Assembly: GCA_937889545.1 (NCBI GenBank)
Contig: CALAOT010000071.1
Span: 62,001-126,000 of the forward strand
Direction of reading: 5' to 3'
Origin: an uncultured Opitutaceae bacterium
GTDB lineage: Bacteria > Verrucomicrobiota > Verrucomicrobiia > Opitutales > Opitutaceae
DNA length: 64,000 nucleotides
The translations under genes were made by a program, and so were the position numbers. The notes under the pieces are model-generated. The model saw only the letters and a list, made by a program, of their open reading frames with translations, searched no databases and was not told where the DNA came from. Shown one piece after another: positions 38,685 through 46,987 of this stretch (position 1 is its first letter; every line of letters begins with the position of its first letter).

Positions 38685-39863
38685 ATGCCCTCGTCGTCCG
38701 CAGCATCTATCGAACCGATTGAGCTCACTGTGCTCATGCCCTGTCTGAACGAAGCCGAGACCCTGGCCGACTGCGTCGAGGAAGCCGCGCGAGCGTTGCG
38801 CGAGCAAGGCATCGCCGGCGAGGTTGTCGTTGCCGACAACGGCAGCACCGACGGCTCGCAGGCGATCGCCATAAGGCTCGGCGCGCGTGTGGTGCCGGTC
38901 GCGGAAAAAGGTTACGGACGCGCACTCCAGGGCGGCATCGCGGCCGCCCGCGGCCGCTACATCCTGATAGGTGATTCGGACGGCAGCTACGACTTCACCG
39001 AGACCGGACGCTTTCTGGCGAAACATCACGAAGGCTGGGAGATCGTAATCGGAAACCGTTTCCTCGGCGGCATCCAACCGGGTGCCATGCCGTGGATAAA
39101 TCGCAACGTCGGCAACCCGGTCCTCTCCGGCATCGGGCGGCTGTTTTTCCGCTGCCCGGTCGGCGACTTCCATTGTGGGCTCCGCTCGTTCTCGAAGGCC
39201 GCCTATGAACGGCTCGGCCTGCGCACCGGAGGCATGGAGTTCGCCTCCGAAATGGTGATCAAGGCAACGCTTTTTCACGAGAGTATGACCGAGATTCCGA
39301 CAACCTTGCGACCCGACGGGCGCAGCCGGCCGCCACACCTGCGCCCGTGGCGCGACGGCTGGCGTCACCTGCGGTTCATGCTGCTTTTCAGTCCGCGGTG
39401 GCTGTTTCTGCAGCCGGGACTCGCGCTCATGGTTGCAGGAGGCTTGCTCAGCGCCTTGTTGGTGCGCGGTCCGTTGCACCTCGGCGGCCTCACCCTAGAC
39501 GTGCATACCTTGTTGTTCGCTACGACAGCGGTGCTGATCGGGTTTCAATCCATCGCGTTTGCCGCCTTCACCAAGGTCTTCGCAATCCAGTCGGGCGTGC
39601 TCCCGCCGGACGAAAAATTCCAGCGCTGGTTCAAATGGATCAACTTGGAGAAAGGTCTCGCCGTCGGAGGCGTGCTCGCGCTTGCCGGCCTCGCGTTGTC
39701 GCTGCGGGCGGTTGGACTGTGGGGAGCGCACCGCTTCGGCGATCTCTCCCCGGGCGAACTGCTGCGTTGGGTCATCCCCGGCGGCGCCTTCCTTACGCTG
39801 GGCTGCCAAATCGTGCTCGTCAGTTTTTTCCTAAGCATCCTCGGTCTGCCGCTCAAGCGATGA
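38685..39863 (+). CDS. GT2 glycosyltransferase, dolichol-phosphate-mannose-synthase-like, with C-terminal membrane helices
   Basis: 392-residue family-2 glycosyltransferase. The GT-A domain shows ELTVLMPCLNEAETLADCVE, VVVADNGSTDGSQ and the metal-binding ILIGDSDGSYDF. A processive-type block GLRSFSKAAYERL follows, and then four hydrophobic segments (LFLQPGLALMVAGGLLSALL onward). It probably moves a sugar from a nucleotide donor to polyprenyl phosphate at the cytoplasmic face of the membrane. Its TGA overlaps the ATG of the next gene (ATGA at 39860-39863), so the pair is coupled: the lipid-linked sugar would be the donor for the GT-C partner. GC3 is somewhat lower than in the first 38 kb. Confidence 0.9.
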   Translation: MPSSSAASIEPIELTVLMPCLNEAETLADCVEEAARALREQGIAGEVVVADNGSTDGSQAIAIRLGARVVPVAEKGYGRALQGGIAAARGRYILIGDSDGSYDFTETGRFLAKHHEGWEIVIGNRFLGGIQPGAMPWINRNVGNPVLSGIGRLFFRCPVGDFHCGLRSFSKAAYERLGLRTGGMEFASEMVIKATLFHESMTEIPTTLRPDGRSRPPHLRPWRDGWRHLRFMLLFSPRWLFLQPGLALMVAGGLLSALLVRGPLHLGGLTLDVHTLLFATTAVLIGFQSIAFAAFTKVFAIQSGVLPPDEKFQRWFKWINLEKGLAVGGVLALAGLALSLRAVGLWGAHRFGDLSPGELLRWVIPGGAFLTLGCQIVLVSFFLSILGLPLKR

Positions 39864-41545
39864 GATTCGCTGCCAATACGCCGAATCGCAGTGGCTGGTT
39901 CCTGGCGGGGCTGGCGTGCGTGGCGCTGAAGCTGTGGCTCGTCGCCGCGCAGCCGGTGGTCGCCGTCGGACCGGCGGGACATGACGACCGGCTCTACCTC
40001 GAGCTGGCCAACCATATCCTTCGCGGCGAGTGGCTTGGCCCCTACAGCCAATTCACGCTCATGAAGGGGCCGATGTACCCGCTATGGATTGTCGCTACCC
40101 TCCTGCTTGGTGTGCCGCTGCCGCTTTCGCAGCATTTGCTCTACCTCGCGGGCTGCATTCTCGTGGTGCGGGCGTTGCAGCCCCATGTGGGCTCTGGTTG
40201 GAGGTCCTTCCTCTTGTTTGCCGTCCTGTGGTGGAATCCGATGACGTACGAACTGCCCGTACTCGGCCGCGCGATCCGCCAAAACCTTTACACGCCGACC
40301 ACATTGCTGTTTTTCGCGGCCCTGATCGCGCTTGAGACGCGGCGTAGCGCCGCTTGGCGCACGCGCTTGCGCTGGGGTCTGTTGCTCGGTGTCTCCGGCG
40401 CTGTTCTGTGGCTTACCCGAGAAGAAACCATCTGGACCGCGCCGAGCGCACTGTTGTTGGCGGGCGCGGCGGCATGGGCCTCGTGGCGCGCGGGCGACAA
40501 GCTCCGCTCGCTCGTCGGCCCGTTGGGTGTCGCTGCCGCCTCCGCAGCGTTGATCGTCGGCGGCGTCTGCACATTGAACTATCGTTACTATGGCTGGTTC
40601 GGTACCGTCGAATTTCGCGCCCCGCAGTTCATCGCGGCCTTCGGTGCGTTGCAGCGTGTCATCCCAACCCACGAATTGCCGTATGTGCCGGTCACACGCG
40701 AAGCCCGGGAAATGCTCTATCCGGTCAGCCCCGCGTTCGCCGAGCTGAAGCCCTATCTCGAAGGCCGGATCGGTGTGAACTGGGCAGGTGCCAGCAGCCC
40801 ACTCACCGGCCGGCCGAAGGAGGAGCGCGAGATCGCTGGCGGCTGGTTCATGTGGGCGCTGCGCGACGCCGTCATCGCCGCCGGATATTCGCGAGACGCC
40901 GCCGGCGCGCTTGCCTTCTACGCGCGTGTTGCGGCCGAGGTGAACGCAGCCTGCGATGAGGCCCGTCTCCCCGCCGGCCCGCGGCGCGACACTATGGTGC
41001 CGCGCTGGCATCACGGTCACTGGACGCGGCTCGTCCGGACGTTGCCCGGATATGCTTCCTATTTCGCCACGTTCGAGGGTTTTTCCGCGCACCCAGCCCC
41101 CAGCACCGGCAGCGCGTCAACCCTTCGGCTGTTCAACGACTTGGTCCGCTGGCCGCTCGCGCCTTCCGCCGACGCCCCGGAGCTCGATCGCCCACAGCAG
41201 CAGCGGATCGACGCCTGGCGCATTGCCGTGCTCGATACAGTGGGCGGCCTGTTGTGCAGGCTCGACGCCTGCCTGGTCGCATTGGGTCTGGCCGGCTGGT
41301 TTTGTTTGGCCGTAGTCCGTGTGCGCCAACGCCGCTTCGACTATCTTTTCCTCGTCGGCACCGCCCTTCTCGGTGCGTGCGCCGCTGTCGTCGCCATCAA
41401 TTTCCTCGTGCACCTGCTGTCTTTTTCGAACCAGGGACCGGGCGCCTTTGCGCAAGCCTACCCCCTGATTCTGGTGTTCGCGGCAATCGTCGTTATAGAT
41501 CTGATCGGCACGCGACCATCACGCTTGCCGGATTCCGCCCCATGA
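39860..41545 (+). CDS. GT-C-like polytopic membrane protein, partner of the GT2
   Basis: 561-residue membrane protein with about ten to twelve hydrophobic segments. After the first helix the extracytoplasmic loop has GPAGHDDRLYLELANHIL, with the Asp-Asp expected of a GT-C glycosyltransferase that uses polyprenyl-phosphate sugar. Further features are SQFTLMKGPMYPLWIVATLL and a large central soluble loop (about 255-430, GVNWAGASSPLTGRPKEE). No specific family can be named. Overlap with the GT2 gene by 4 nt supports joint function in transferring a lipid-linked sugar to an extracytoplasmic acceptor. The frame continues upstream inside the GT2 gene but the ATG at 39860 is the natural coupled start. 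Confidence 0.82.
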   Translation: MRFAANTPNRSGWFLAGLACVALKLWLVAAQPVVAVGPAGHDDRLYLELANHILRGEWLGPYSQFTLMKGPMYPLWIVATLLLGVPLPLSQHLLYLAGCILVVRALQPHVGSGWRSFLLFAVLWWNPMTYELPVLGRAIRQNLYTPTTLLFFAALIALETRRSAAWRTRLRWGLLLGVSGAVLWLTREETIWTAPSALLLAGAAAWASWRAGDKLRSLVGPLGVAAASAALIVGGVCTLNYRYYGWFGTVEFRAPQFIAAFGALQRVIPTHELPYVPVTREAREMLYPVSPAFAELKPYLEGRIGVNWAGASSPLTGRPKEEREIAGGWFMWALRDAVIAAGYSRDAAGALAFYARVAAEVNAACDEARLPAGPRRDTMVPRWHHGHWTRLVRTLPGYASYFATFEGFSAHPAPSTGSASTLRLFNDLVRWPLAPSADAPELDRPQQQRIDAWRIAVLDTVGGLLCRLDACLVALGLAGWFCLAVVRVRQRRFDYLFLVGTALLGACAAVVAINFLVHLLSFSNQGPGAFAQAYPLILVFAAIVVIDLIGTRPSRLPDSAP

Positions 41546-41605
41546 CGCTCGGATATCAGAGGCCCACGTCGCTTTTACTCTGTTAAAGTAACTGGAGGAA
41601 TTGCT

Positions 41606-42694
41606 ATGTTTGCTAATCATAGAAATGGATGGATAGGCGTCCTGGCGGCGGGGCTCTTCGTCTTTGAGCCTTTCTTCGCAACAGCCGGCCAGCAGATACA
41701 AAACGCTGCGCCCGAGGCCCTGTGGAGTCACGATGACTTGGCAGCATGGTGCGTGGTGCCGTTCGATGCCAAGAAGCGCGGACCTGAAGAGCGAGCTCAG
41801 TTGCTGGAGAAACTTGGCTTCAAACATTTCGCCTACGACTGGCGCGATAAGGATATTCCGACATTTGATGCGGAAATCGAGGCGCTCGAGAGACACGGAA
41901 TTGACCTGCTGGCCTGGTGGTTCCCGTTTGATGCCGACAACTCGTTGGCGAAAAGCACCCTCGAGGTTTTCAAGCGCCACAACGCTCATCCGCAGCTCTG
42001 GGTCGCTCTGGCCCCGACCGAAATGCCAAAAAACTCAGGGCAGTGGGCGAAGTTGTTCCCGAAGGGCTTTCCAATACCGAAGACTGAGGAAGACTTGGGG
42101 AGACTTACACCACGAGATAAGGCGGAGTTTTATGATGTTATTGCGCAGCCAAGTGCGAAGCATCTGGGAAAGACTCAGGATGAGCAGGAGCAGCAAGTGA
42201 AACAGGATGCGGATCGGATCATGGCCCTTGTGATTTTAGCGGCGCCCTTTGGATGCAAGGTCGAGCTCTATAATCACAACGGATGGTTCGGCATCGTTGA
42301 GAATCAGCTGGCAGTCATAGACAGGTTGAAGGAACTTGGCGTGACGGATGTTGGATTGGTCTACAACTTCAGTCATGCACGCGACGAACTTCATGACGAC
42401 AGCAAGAACTTCCCGGAACTGTGGGGGAAAATGAAAGAGCATGTTGTCGCGGTCAATATAACCGGGATGCGTTGGGACGGGCATGAGGTCTATCCGTCGC
42501 AAGGCGATAGTGAGTTGGACATGATGCGGACTATCCAGGACAGCGGATGGAAGGGGCCAATAGGGTTGATTGCCGAGAAAGGCGGCGACGCAGAGATTAC
42601 ACTACGGAGCTATCTCGAGGGCCTCGATTGGCTAGCGGCGGAACTGAAGCAACCCGGCTCCCGAAATTCGCATCCCTTTCCGCAGGCGCAGTGA
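41606..42694 (+). CDS. Secreted sugar-phosphate isomerase/epimerase-like TIM-barrel protein
   Basis: 362-residue protein of the xylose isomerase-like TIM-barrel superfamily. It has a signal peptide (GVLAAGLFVFEPFFATAG) and a strong ribosome-binding site GGAGGAA 5 nt before ATG 41606. Barrel blocks include LLEKLGFKHFAYDWRDKDIP, LERHGIDLLAWWFPFD, KVELYNHNGWFGIVENQLAV (metal-ligand strand) and LVYNFSHARDELHDDSKNFP. Exported members are common in Planctomycetes and Verrucomicrobia but mostly lack known substrates. Base composition is clearly lower in GC than genes before 38 kb, suggesting a different origin. A degenerate repeat (42741-42990) follows its stop by 46 nt. Confidence 0.82.
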   Translation: MFANHRNGWIGVLAAGLFVFEPFFATAGQQIQNAAPEALWSHDDLAAWCVVPFDAKKRGPEERAQLLEKLGFKHFAYDWRDKDIPTFDAEIEALERHGIDLLAWWFPFDADNSLAKSTLEVFKRHNAHPQLWVALAPTEMPKNSGQWAKLFPKGFPIPKTEEDLGRLTPRDKAEFYDVIAQPSAKHLGKTQDEQEQQVKQDADRIMALVILAAPFGCKVELYNHNGWFGIVENQLAVIDRLKELGVTDVGLVYNFSHARDELHDDSKNFPELWGKMKEHVVAVNITGMRWDGHEVYPSQGDSELDMMRTIQDSGWKGPIGLIAEKGGDAEITLRSYLEGLDWLAAELKQPGSRNSHPFPQAQ

Positions 42695-42740
42695 GCCGTT
42701 CCGCGCTTGTAGCATTCGGGTGGCGCCTGGGTGTTTGACT

Positions 42741-42990
42741 TTGATCGATGGCCTGCATCCGAACGAATCCGGCTATCGCGTGCGGCAACGCCCGCTGAAA
42801 TGAAACAGTTTCAGCCCACACCCTGTCCCCAAACTTTGTCGTATATCCCATTTCTTGGTGTACACCGCAAAATTGGCATCCCCACGTGAATTCGAACCCC
42901 GGTTGGCACAAGGCCATTCCAAGGATCGGCCAGCCGCTGAATCCGCCGCCGGGAGCCGACAGTGATTGCTTCTGTAAACACCCGAACTGT
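42741..42990 (+). repeat. Intergenic repeat copy A: SGNH-hydrolase tail, hairpin, antisense tRNA 3' end
   Basis: About 75-80% identical by eye to 46521-46830. Plus-strand order: a stretch reading DGLHPNESGYRVR, the block-V tail of SGNH/GDSL hydrolases; a hairpin GCTGAAA/TTTCAGC (42794-42815); CCCATTTCTTGGTGTA; then 42874-42905, whose complement is a tRNA T-arm and acceptor end (GGTTCGAATT ... GCCA). It fills the 319-nt gap between the TIM-barrel gene and the convergent aldo/keto reductase. No intact gene lies in it. Confidence 0.6.
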
Positions 42991-43013
42991 AGTCGGTCTT
43001 CCGATCTGAGGCC

Positions 43014-44078
43014 CTAGGCCCGCTGCATGTATCGGAAGAAGAGAGACTGCTCGGCCACCAGTCCGGCTTTTCCCGAGATCTCAAGCATCTGTTTTTCGCT
43101 GAGCGGCGTGAATTCGCTCGCGTGCCGGACGTTTTCCTCCAGCTGCGCGATCGTATCGATGCCGACGATGGCCGTGCTGATTGGCAGGTTGAAGGCGTAG
43201 TACAGCGCTTCGCGCAAACTGAGCGTGCCCTGTCTCGTGGCATAGGTGCCCGTCGCCTCCCAGGAATTCTTCTGCCGCTCCATGGGTGGGGGCGTCCAAG
43301 ATTCCAGCAGGCGCCCGCGGCTCACCACCTTCATTGCGATGATGCCCAGTTGCTTCTCGACAGCCATCGGCAGCAATTCGCTCATGAAACTGTGGTGGTA
43401 CGTGTCCGCCGCGTTCAGGGCGATGAGAGTGGCGTCGAAGGAGAAACGTCGAAGCATTTCCATGATGGCCTCCGGGCGGTGGTGTCCGATGACTCCGATG
43501 AAACGGACGAGCTTTTGCTCCTTTGCTTGGAGCAAGGCCTCCATGGCGCCGCCCTTTGCGCAGATCTCGTCCACGTCGTGCATCGTGCCGACGTCGTGCA
43601 GCTGCCAAAGGTCGAGTTGGTCGGTGTTGAGGAGTTTGAATGACTCCTCGATCATGCGCATCGAGCCGTCGCGGGTGCGCTCCTTGGTCTTGCTCGCGAG
43701 GAAGGCCTCCGAACGGCGCCGCTTCATCACCTGTCCTATATACCTCTCGCTCCAGCGATTCGGCCCGCCGTAGATGGAAGACGTGTCGATGTAGTTAACA
43801 CCGAGGTCCAGGGCGCGTTCGACAATCGGCACGGCGACGGCTTCGTTGTTGGGTCGCTCAAGCGCCGACTGCCCGCCCAGGCCGAAGAGACTGACGCGGT
43901 GGCCCGTCTTGCCCAGGTTCCGCAGGGGCATGGCCGGCCGCGCGGCTTTTCTTCTCTCCTCCTCTTTCGGGTCGATTGCTGCAGCTCCCACGGCGGACTG
44001 CCCCAACAATCCCGCCAATGCGAGGCCGCTGGCCTTCAAGAACGTTCTGCGACTGGCTTCGGACGGCTTTGAATTCAC
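43014..44078 (-). CDS. Tat-exported aldo/keto reductase
   Basis: 354-residue aldo/keto reductase with a Tat signal (SRRTFLKASGLALAGLLG). Barrel motifs: NLGKTGHRVSLFGLGG, DLGVNYIDTSSIYGG (catalytic Asp and Tyr), FLASKTKERTRDG (catalytic Lys) and DLWQLHDVG (His). A C-terminal AIVGIDTIAQLEENV block binds the nucleotide. Unlike CxxC-ferredoxin-bearing relatives it has no Fe-S motif at its end (FFRYMQRA). Periplasmic NAD(P)-dependent reduction of sugar-like carbonyls is possible; the cofactor would have to be exported bound to the enzyme. The start is GTG 44078. It lies 95 nt downstream of the SDR gene and both may form one transcript. Confidence 0.88.
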   Translation of the reverse strand: MNSKPSEASRRTFLKASGLALAGLLGQSAVGAAAIDPKEEERRKAARPAMPLRNLGKTGHRVSLFGLGGQSALERPNNEAVAVPIVERALDLGVNYIDTSSIYGGPNRWSERYIGQVMKRRRSEAFLASKTKERTRDGSMRMIEESFKLLNTDQLDLWQLHDVGTMHDVDEICAKGGAMEALLQAKEQKLVRFIGVIGHHRPEAIMEMLRRFSFDATLIALNAADTYHHSFMSELLPMAVEKQLGIIAMKVVSRGRLLESWTPPPMERQKNSWEATGTYATRQGTLSLREALYYAFNLPISTAIVGIDTIAQLEENVRHASEFTPLSEKQMLEISGKAGLVAEQSLFFRYMQRA

Positions 44079-44173
44079 GATGGTGACGGGTTTGGTTATT
44101 CAGGCGGGGTTATTGGGCTCGAAAACGTCTCTTCAGAAATGGGACATAAGGGTGTTGGACCGCCCCCTTTGGC

Positions 44174-44905
44174 TTATTTGCCCAGGGCCTTTTCCAGAGC
44201 CTGCGGCAGGCTTAGACCGGCATAGTCCTGGGCCCGGAAGAGGCGGCCGCTTTCGCTATTGTCAAGGAGCGCCGGCACGAGGGCTCCCGGGATGACCGTG
44301 GACGGGTCGTTGGGCGCTCTGGGCCCGCCCAAATCGGTTCGGAGCCAGCCTGGATCCAGCAGATTCATCTGGACGCCGGAGCCGGCCAGGTGAGGGGCAA
44401 AGTCGCGGACAAACTTGTTCACGGCCGCCTTCGAGACCGCATATGCGGTCAGGTTGGGCAGGTTAGTGATCCCCGATGTCACGTTGATCACGCGGCCCCA
44501 TTTACGCGCGAGCATGAGAGGCACCAGCCTGTAGCAGATCCGCGCAAGGCTGATGACATTCACCTCGAAGCTCGTCCTGAAATCCTCCGCGGGAATGTCC
44601 CAGGGATTCTCCTTCCACGGCGTCATGCCTGCGGCGTTGTTGTACACGATGTCGATCTGTCCGGCTTGCTTGATCGCCGCGTCCAGCATGGCGTCAACCT
44701 GGGCCTGGTCGGAGAGGTCCCCGGCGACCGTGACCACCTTCACGCCGAGCCGTCCGACCTTGATGGCAATCGCCTGGGTGTGCGACATCTCACGGCTGTG
44801 CAGGATTACGTTGGATCCCAACTGCGCGAGGCCTTCGCTCAGATGGCAGCCCACACCACGGCTCGCGCCAGTGACCAGTGACCATTTGCCTTGTAGTGAT
44901 GTCAC
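44174..44905 (-). CDS. Short-chain dehydrogenase/reductase
   Basis: 243-residue classical SDR. Rossmann motif TGASRGVG, the NNAAG stabilising motif (VYNNAAGMTPWKE), the Ser of INVTSGITNLPNL and catalytic Tyr/Lys in YAVSKAAVNKFVRD are all present, and DPGWLRTDLGG follows as in the fabG/gluconate dehydrogenase type. Substrate cannot be predicted. The start is GTG 44905 (TSLQGKWSLVTGAS). It is upstream of the Tat-exported aldo/keto reductase on the same strand with a 95-nt gap; both are NAD(P)-linked carbonyl enzymes, but one is cytoplasmic and one exported. Confidence 0.92.
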   Translation of the reverse strand: MTSLQGKWSLVTGASRGVGCHLSEGLAQLGSNVILHSREMSHTQAIAIKVGRLGVKVVTVAGDLSDQAQVDAMLDAAIKQAGQIDIVYNNAAGMTPWKENPWDIPAEDFRTSFEVNVISLARICYRLVPLMLARKWGRVINVTSGITNLPNLTAYAVSKAAVNKFVRDFAPHLAGSGVQMNLLDPGWLRTDLGGPRAPNDPSTVIPGALVPALLDNSESGRLFRAQDYAGLSLPQALEKALGK

Positions 44906-45062
44906 TTGCAGATGTCTTGTTTTCGACTGAAACCTAGAGTCACCGGTCAGAACGTGGATTCATGCGGTCCATGCAACCTGATTCTTCCGCGTAAGGAATG
45001 GACCGGTCGGAGGGAGGGGCCTTGAGGCCTCGCGTCTGACGGCCCGTCCTCGTGGGCCTCGC

Positions 45063-45857
45063 CTACGGCAGCAGGTCGGCGATGACCTGGGCGATGTTTG
45101 GATTCTCCTGCCGCGCGACGATCTGCGCGACGGCCTCGAGCGGCTCGGGCGGGGGGGAAAGGGATGCGATCAACCCCGCCACGAGCGCGTCCTGCGCGGC
45201 GATCGTCAGCGCCTGTTGGGCGGACGGCTGGCCCGCCAGCGAGCTCGCGAGCGTCCACGCAACCACGCGCGAGCCGCCAAGGCCGTCGTCGATTAGGGCC
45301 ATTTCGTGCTTGCCGAGGACAAGGTAGAGGTCCGCCAGCAGCGGAGACACGGCATTTATCTCGGCAAGCACGGTCTGCACCTGCTGAGCCAGCACTGTGT
45401 TGATCTGGTCGTAATCGCCTTGAAACTGCTGCAGGTTCGCCGGTGACCCGCAGACTTGCTGCGTGGCGATGCCGAGATCGAGGCCGATGTGCGCGGCCAC
45501 GCCGCTCAGCATGTGCTGCACGGTGGTGTCGCCCGCGGTCTCGGCCCCGGCGAACGACGCAAGCCAGCAACCCGAGATGCCGGGAAACAGGTCCGGATGG
45601 AAATAGCCGTTGAGCGCGGTGAGGTAGCGGTTGGCGAAGGTTACATCCAGCTGTGCCATCCGCTCGTTGTCTTGGAACACCGTGCCTTGGAGGAGTGCGG
45701 CCTCGACCGCCTTCGTAATTCGCATGTAAAGCGCGGCGAAATATCCTAGCCGACTCGCGTTGGTCTCGCACCACGGGACAAATCCGGCCAGCGCCTGGAT
45801 TACCTCCGGGACCGTGGCAGCAGCGGCAAACGGAGGGGCCAGATTAGGCGGGCGCAT
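45063..45857 (-). CDS. DUF5995 family protein
   Basis: 264-residue soluble, mostly helical protein without a signal peptide. Recognisable blocks are ASRLGYFAALYMRITKAVE, RMAQLDVTFANRYLTALNGY, SCWLASFAGAE-like CWLASFAGAETAG, VQHMLSGVAAHIGLDLGIAT and DYDQINTVLAQQVQTVL. This pattern (a histidine-bearing HI.LDLG helix and an N..F..D..Y helix) is that of DUF5995, a family of unknown function scattered in actinobacteria and other soil bacteria. The ATG at 45857 is the first in frame. It stands alone between the SDR gene (157 nt) and the divergent membrane protein gene (220 nt). Confidence 0.75.
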   Translation of the reverse strand: MRPPNLAPPFAAAATVPEVIQALAGFVPWCETNASRLGYFAALYMRITKAVEAALLQGTVFQDNERMAQLDVTFANRYLTALNGYFHPDLFPGISGCWLASFAGAETAGDTTVQHMLSGVAAHIGLDLGIATQQVCGSPANLQQFQGDYDQINTVLAQQVQTVLAEINAVSPLLADLYLVLGKHEMALIDDGLGGSRVVAWTLASSLAGQPSAQQALTIAAQDALVAGLIASLSPPPEPLEAVAQIVARQENPNIAQVIADLLP

Positions 45858-46077
45858 GGGATAATCTTTCTCAGGACCACGCCGGCTCTACAAGCGAGTT
45901 AACCGCCTTAATTGGCTTCCAGCGCTTTCCGAGCTGGAAATCGGTTGCCGGCCTTGTTGCGAGCCATCCAATCGGGAGAATTCTAAGCAATAACGAATGA
46001 GGATCTTAGCTCCTGACGTCCCCGTGAGGATTCGGCATTGTGATTGACTAGTTTCTTGGGGTTTTTTGGCTGAAAGC

Positions 46078-46524
46078 ATGGCTGATGAATCCATCCAATC
46101 AGCAAAGACGCCTTGGCACCTTTGGGTGGTGGGGGTGGTTTCCCTGCTCTGGAATTCGGTCGGCGCGATGGATTTCGTCATGACCCAGACCAAGAACAAG
46201 GCCTACATGAGTGGCTTCACACCCGCACAGCTGGAATTCTATTACGGCTTTCCTCTCTGGGTGGTGGCGGCCTGGGGGATAGCCGTGTGGGGCGGCGTAT
46301 TGGGATCGCTGTTACTGTTGCTCCGCAATCGTCTGGCGGTTCACCTCTTTCTCTCGTCGTTCATCTGCATGGTTCTCACGAGCATTCACAATTTCGTCCT
46401 TTCCAACGGACTGGAAGTTATAGGAGGAGTTGGGGCGTTGATATTCAGCGCCGTCATCTTCGTTATTGGTGTGCTGTTGTTGGTTTACGCCCGGTCAATG
46501 TGCAAGCGGGGTGCGCTGCGTTGA
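46078..46524 (+). CDS. Small four-helix membrane protein of unknown function
   Basis: 148-residue inner-membrane protein with four predicted transmembrane segments: HLWVVGVVSLLWNSVGAMDF, FPLWVVAAWGIAVWGGVLGS, LAVHLFLSSFICMVLTSI and LIFSAVIFVIGVLLLVYARS. A short loop TKNKAYMSGFTPAQLEFYYG separates helices 1 and 2, a pattern seen in many small uncharacterised proteins of soil bacteria and sphingomonads. No function can be given. The ATG at 46078 was preferred to TTG 46066. Repeat copy B begins exactly at its stop codon. Confidence 0.7.
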   Translation: MADESIQSAKTPWHLWVVGVVSLLWNSVGAMDFVMTQTKNKAYMSGFTPAQLEFYYGFPLWVVAAWGIAVWGGVLGSLLLLLRNRLAVHLFLSSFICMVLTSIHNFVLSNGLEVIGGVGALIFSAVIFVIGVLLLVYARSMCKRGALR

Positions 46525-46830
46525 CCGATGGTCTGCATCCGAGCGAATTCGGCTATCGCGAGCGGAAAAGACGCCTGATTCCATTTCTGGATCAGGTTCG
46601 GGCCCACCGGAGCGCAAAGCCTGCTGGAAGGTAACAGCTCCAGCCTACCCTGTCCCCCAACTCTGTCGTAGACCCCATTTCTTGGTGTAGACCCCAAAAA
46701 CTGGCGTCCTCACGGGGATTCGAACCCCGGTTGACACAGCCCGTTGTTGAAGGCCAATCGCCTACCCGCATTCCCTCTGAGAGCAGACAGTAGTTGCGTC
46801 TGTGTACACTCGAGTTGTTGCCAGTACTGC
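46521..46830 (+). repeat. Intergenic repeat copy B: SGNH-hydrolase tail, hairpin, antisense tRNA 3' end
   Basis: Second copy of the 42741-42990 element. It reads DGLHPSEFGYRER, then a hairpin GCTGGA/TCCAGC (46623-46644) in which the stem differs from copy A by a compensatory A-T to G-C change, then CCCATTTCTTGGTGTA, then 46702-46733 whose complement is a well-paired T-arm (CGGGG TTCGAAT CCCCG) with acceptor end and encoded GCCA. Copy B starts at the stop of the membrane protein gene. The rest of the gap to cydB (46831-46987) shows nothing recognisable. Confidence 0.6.
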
Positions 46831-46987
46831 GGTTAATGGCCCGAAACTCAATCAAGCTGGGCAGCACTCTTGGTATGCTGTTGTCAGTCCTGTTCCCAGC
46901 CATCCAAGCGGGATACTCCCAACCAGCACCAGGCATAGATGCTAGCCTCTGGTGTACTCACGGGCATTCAACCGTTCATTCTCACGT

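Noticed and set aside
38561-38722. 53-residue plus-strand frame with one hydrophobic segment ahead of the GT2 gene
   Set aside because: It overlaps the GT2 start by 38 nt, has no good ribosome-binding site and no recognisable family. A real small membrane protein cannot be fully excluded.
46702-46790. Possible functional tRNA gene on the minus strand in repeat copy B
   Set aside because: The T-arm pairs perfectly and CCA is encoded, but no matching 5' acceptor strand lies at tRNA distance and the anticodon stem does not form; treated as a remnant.
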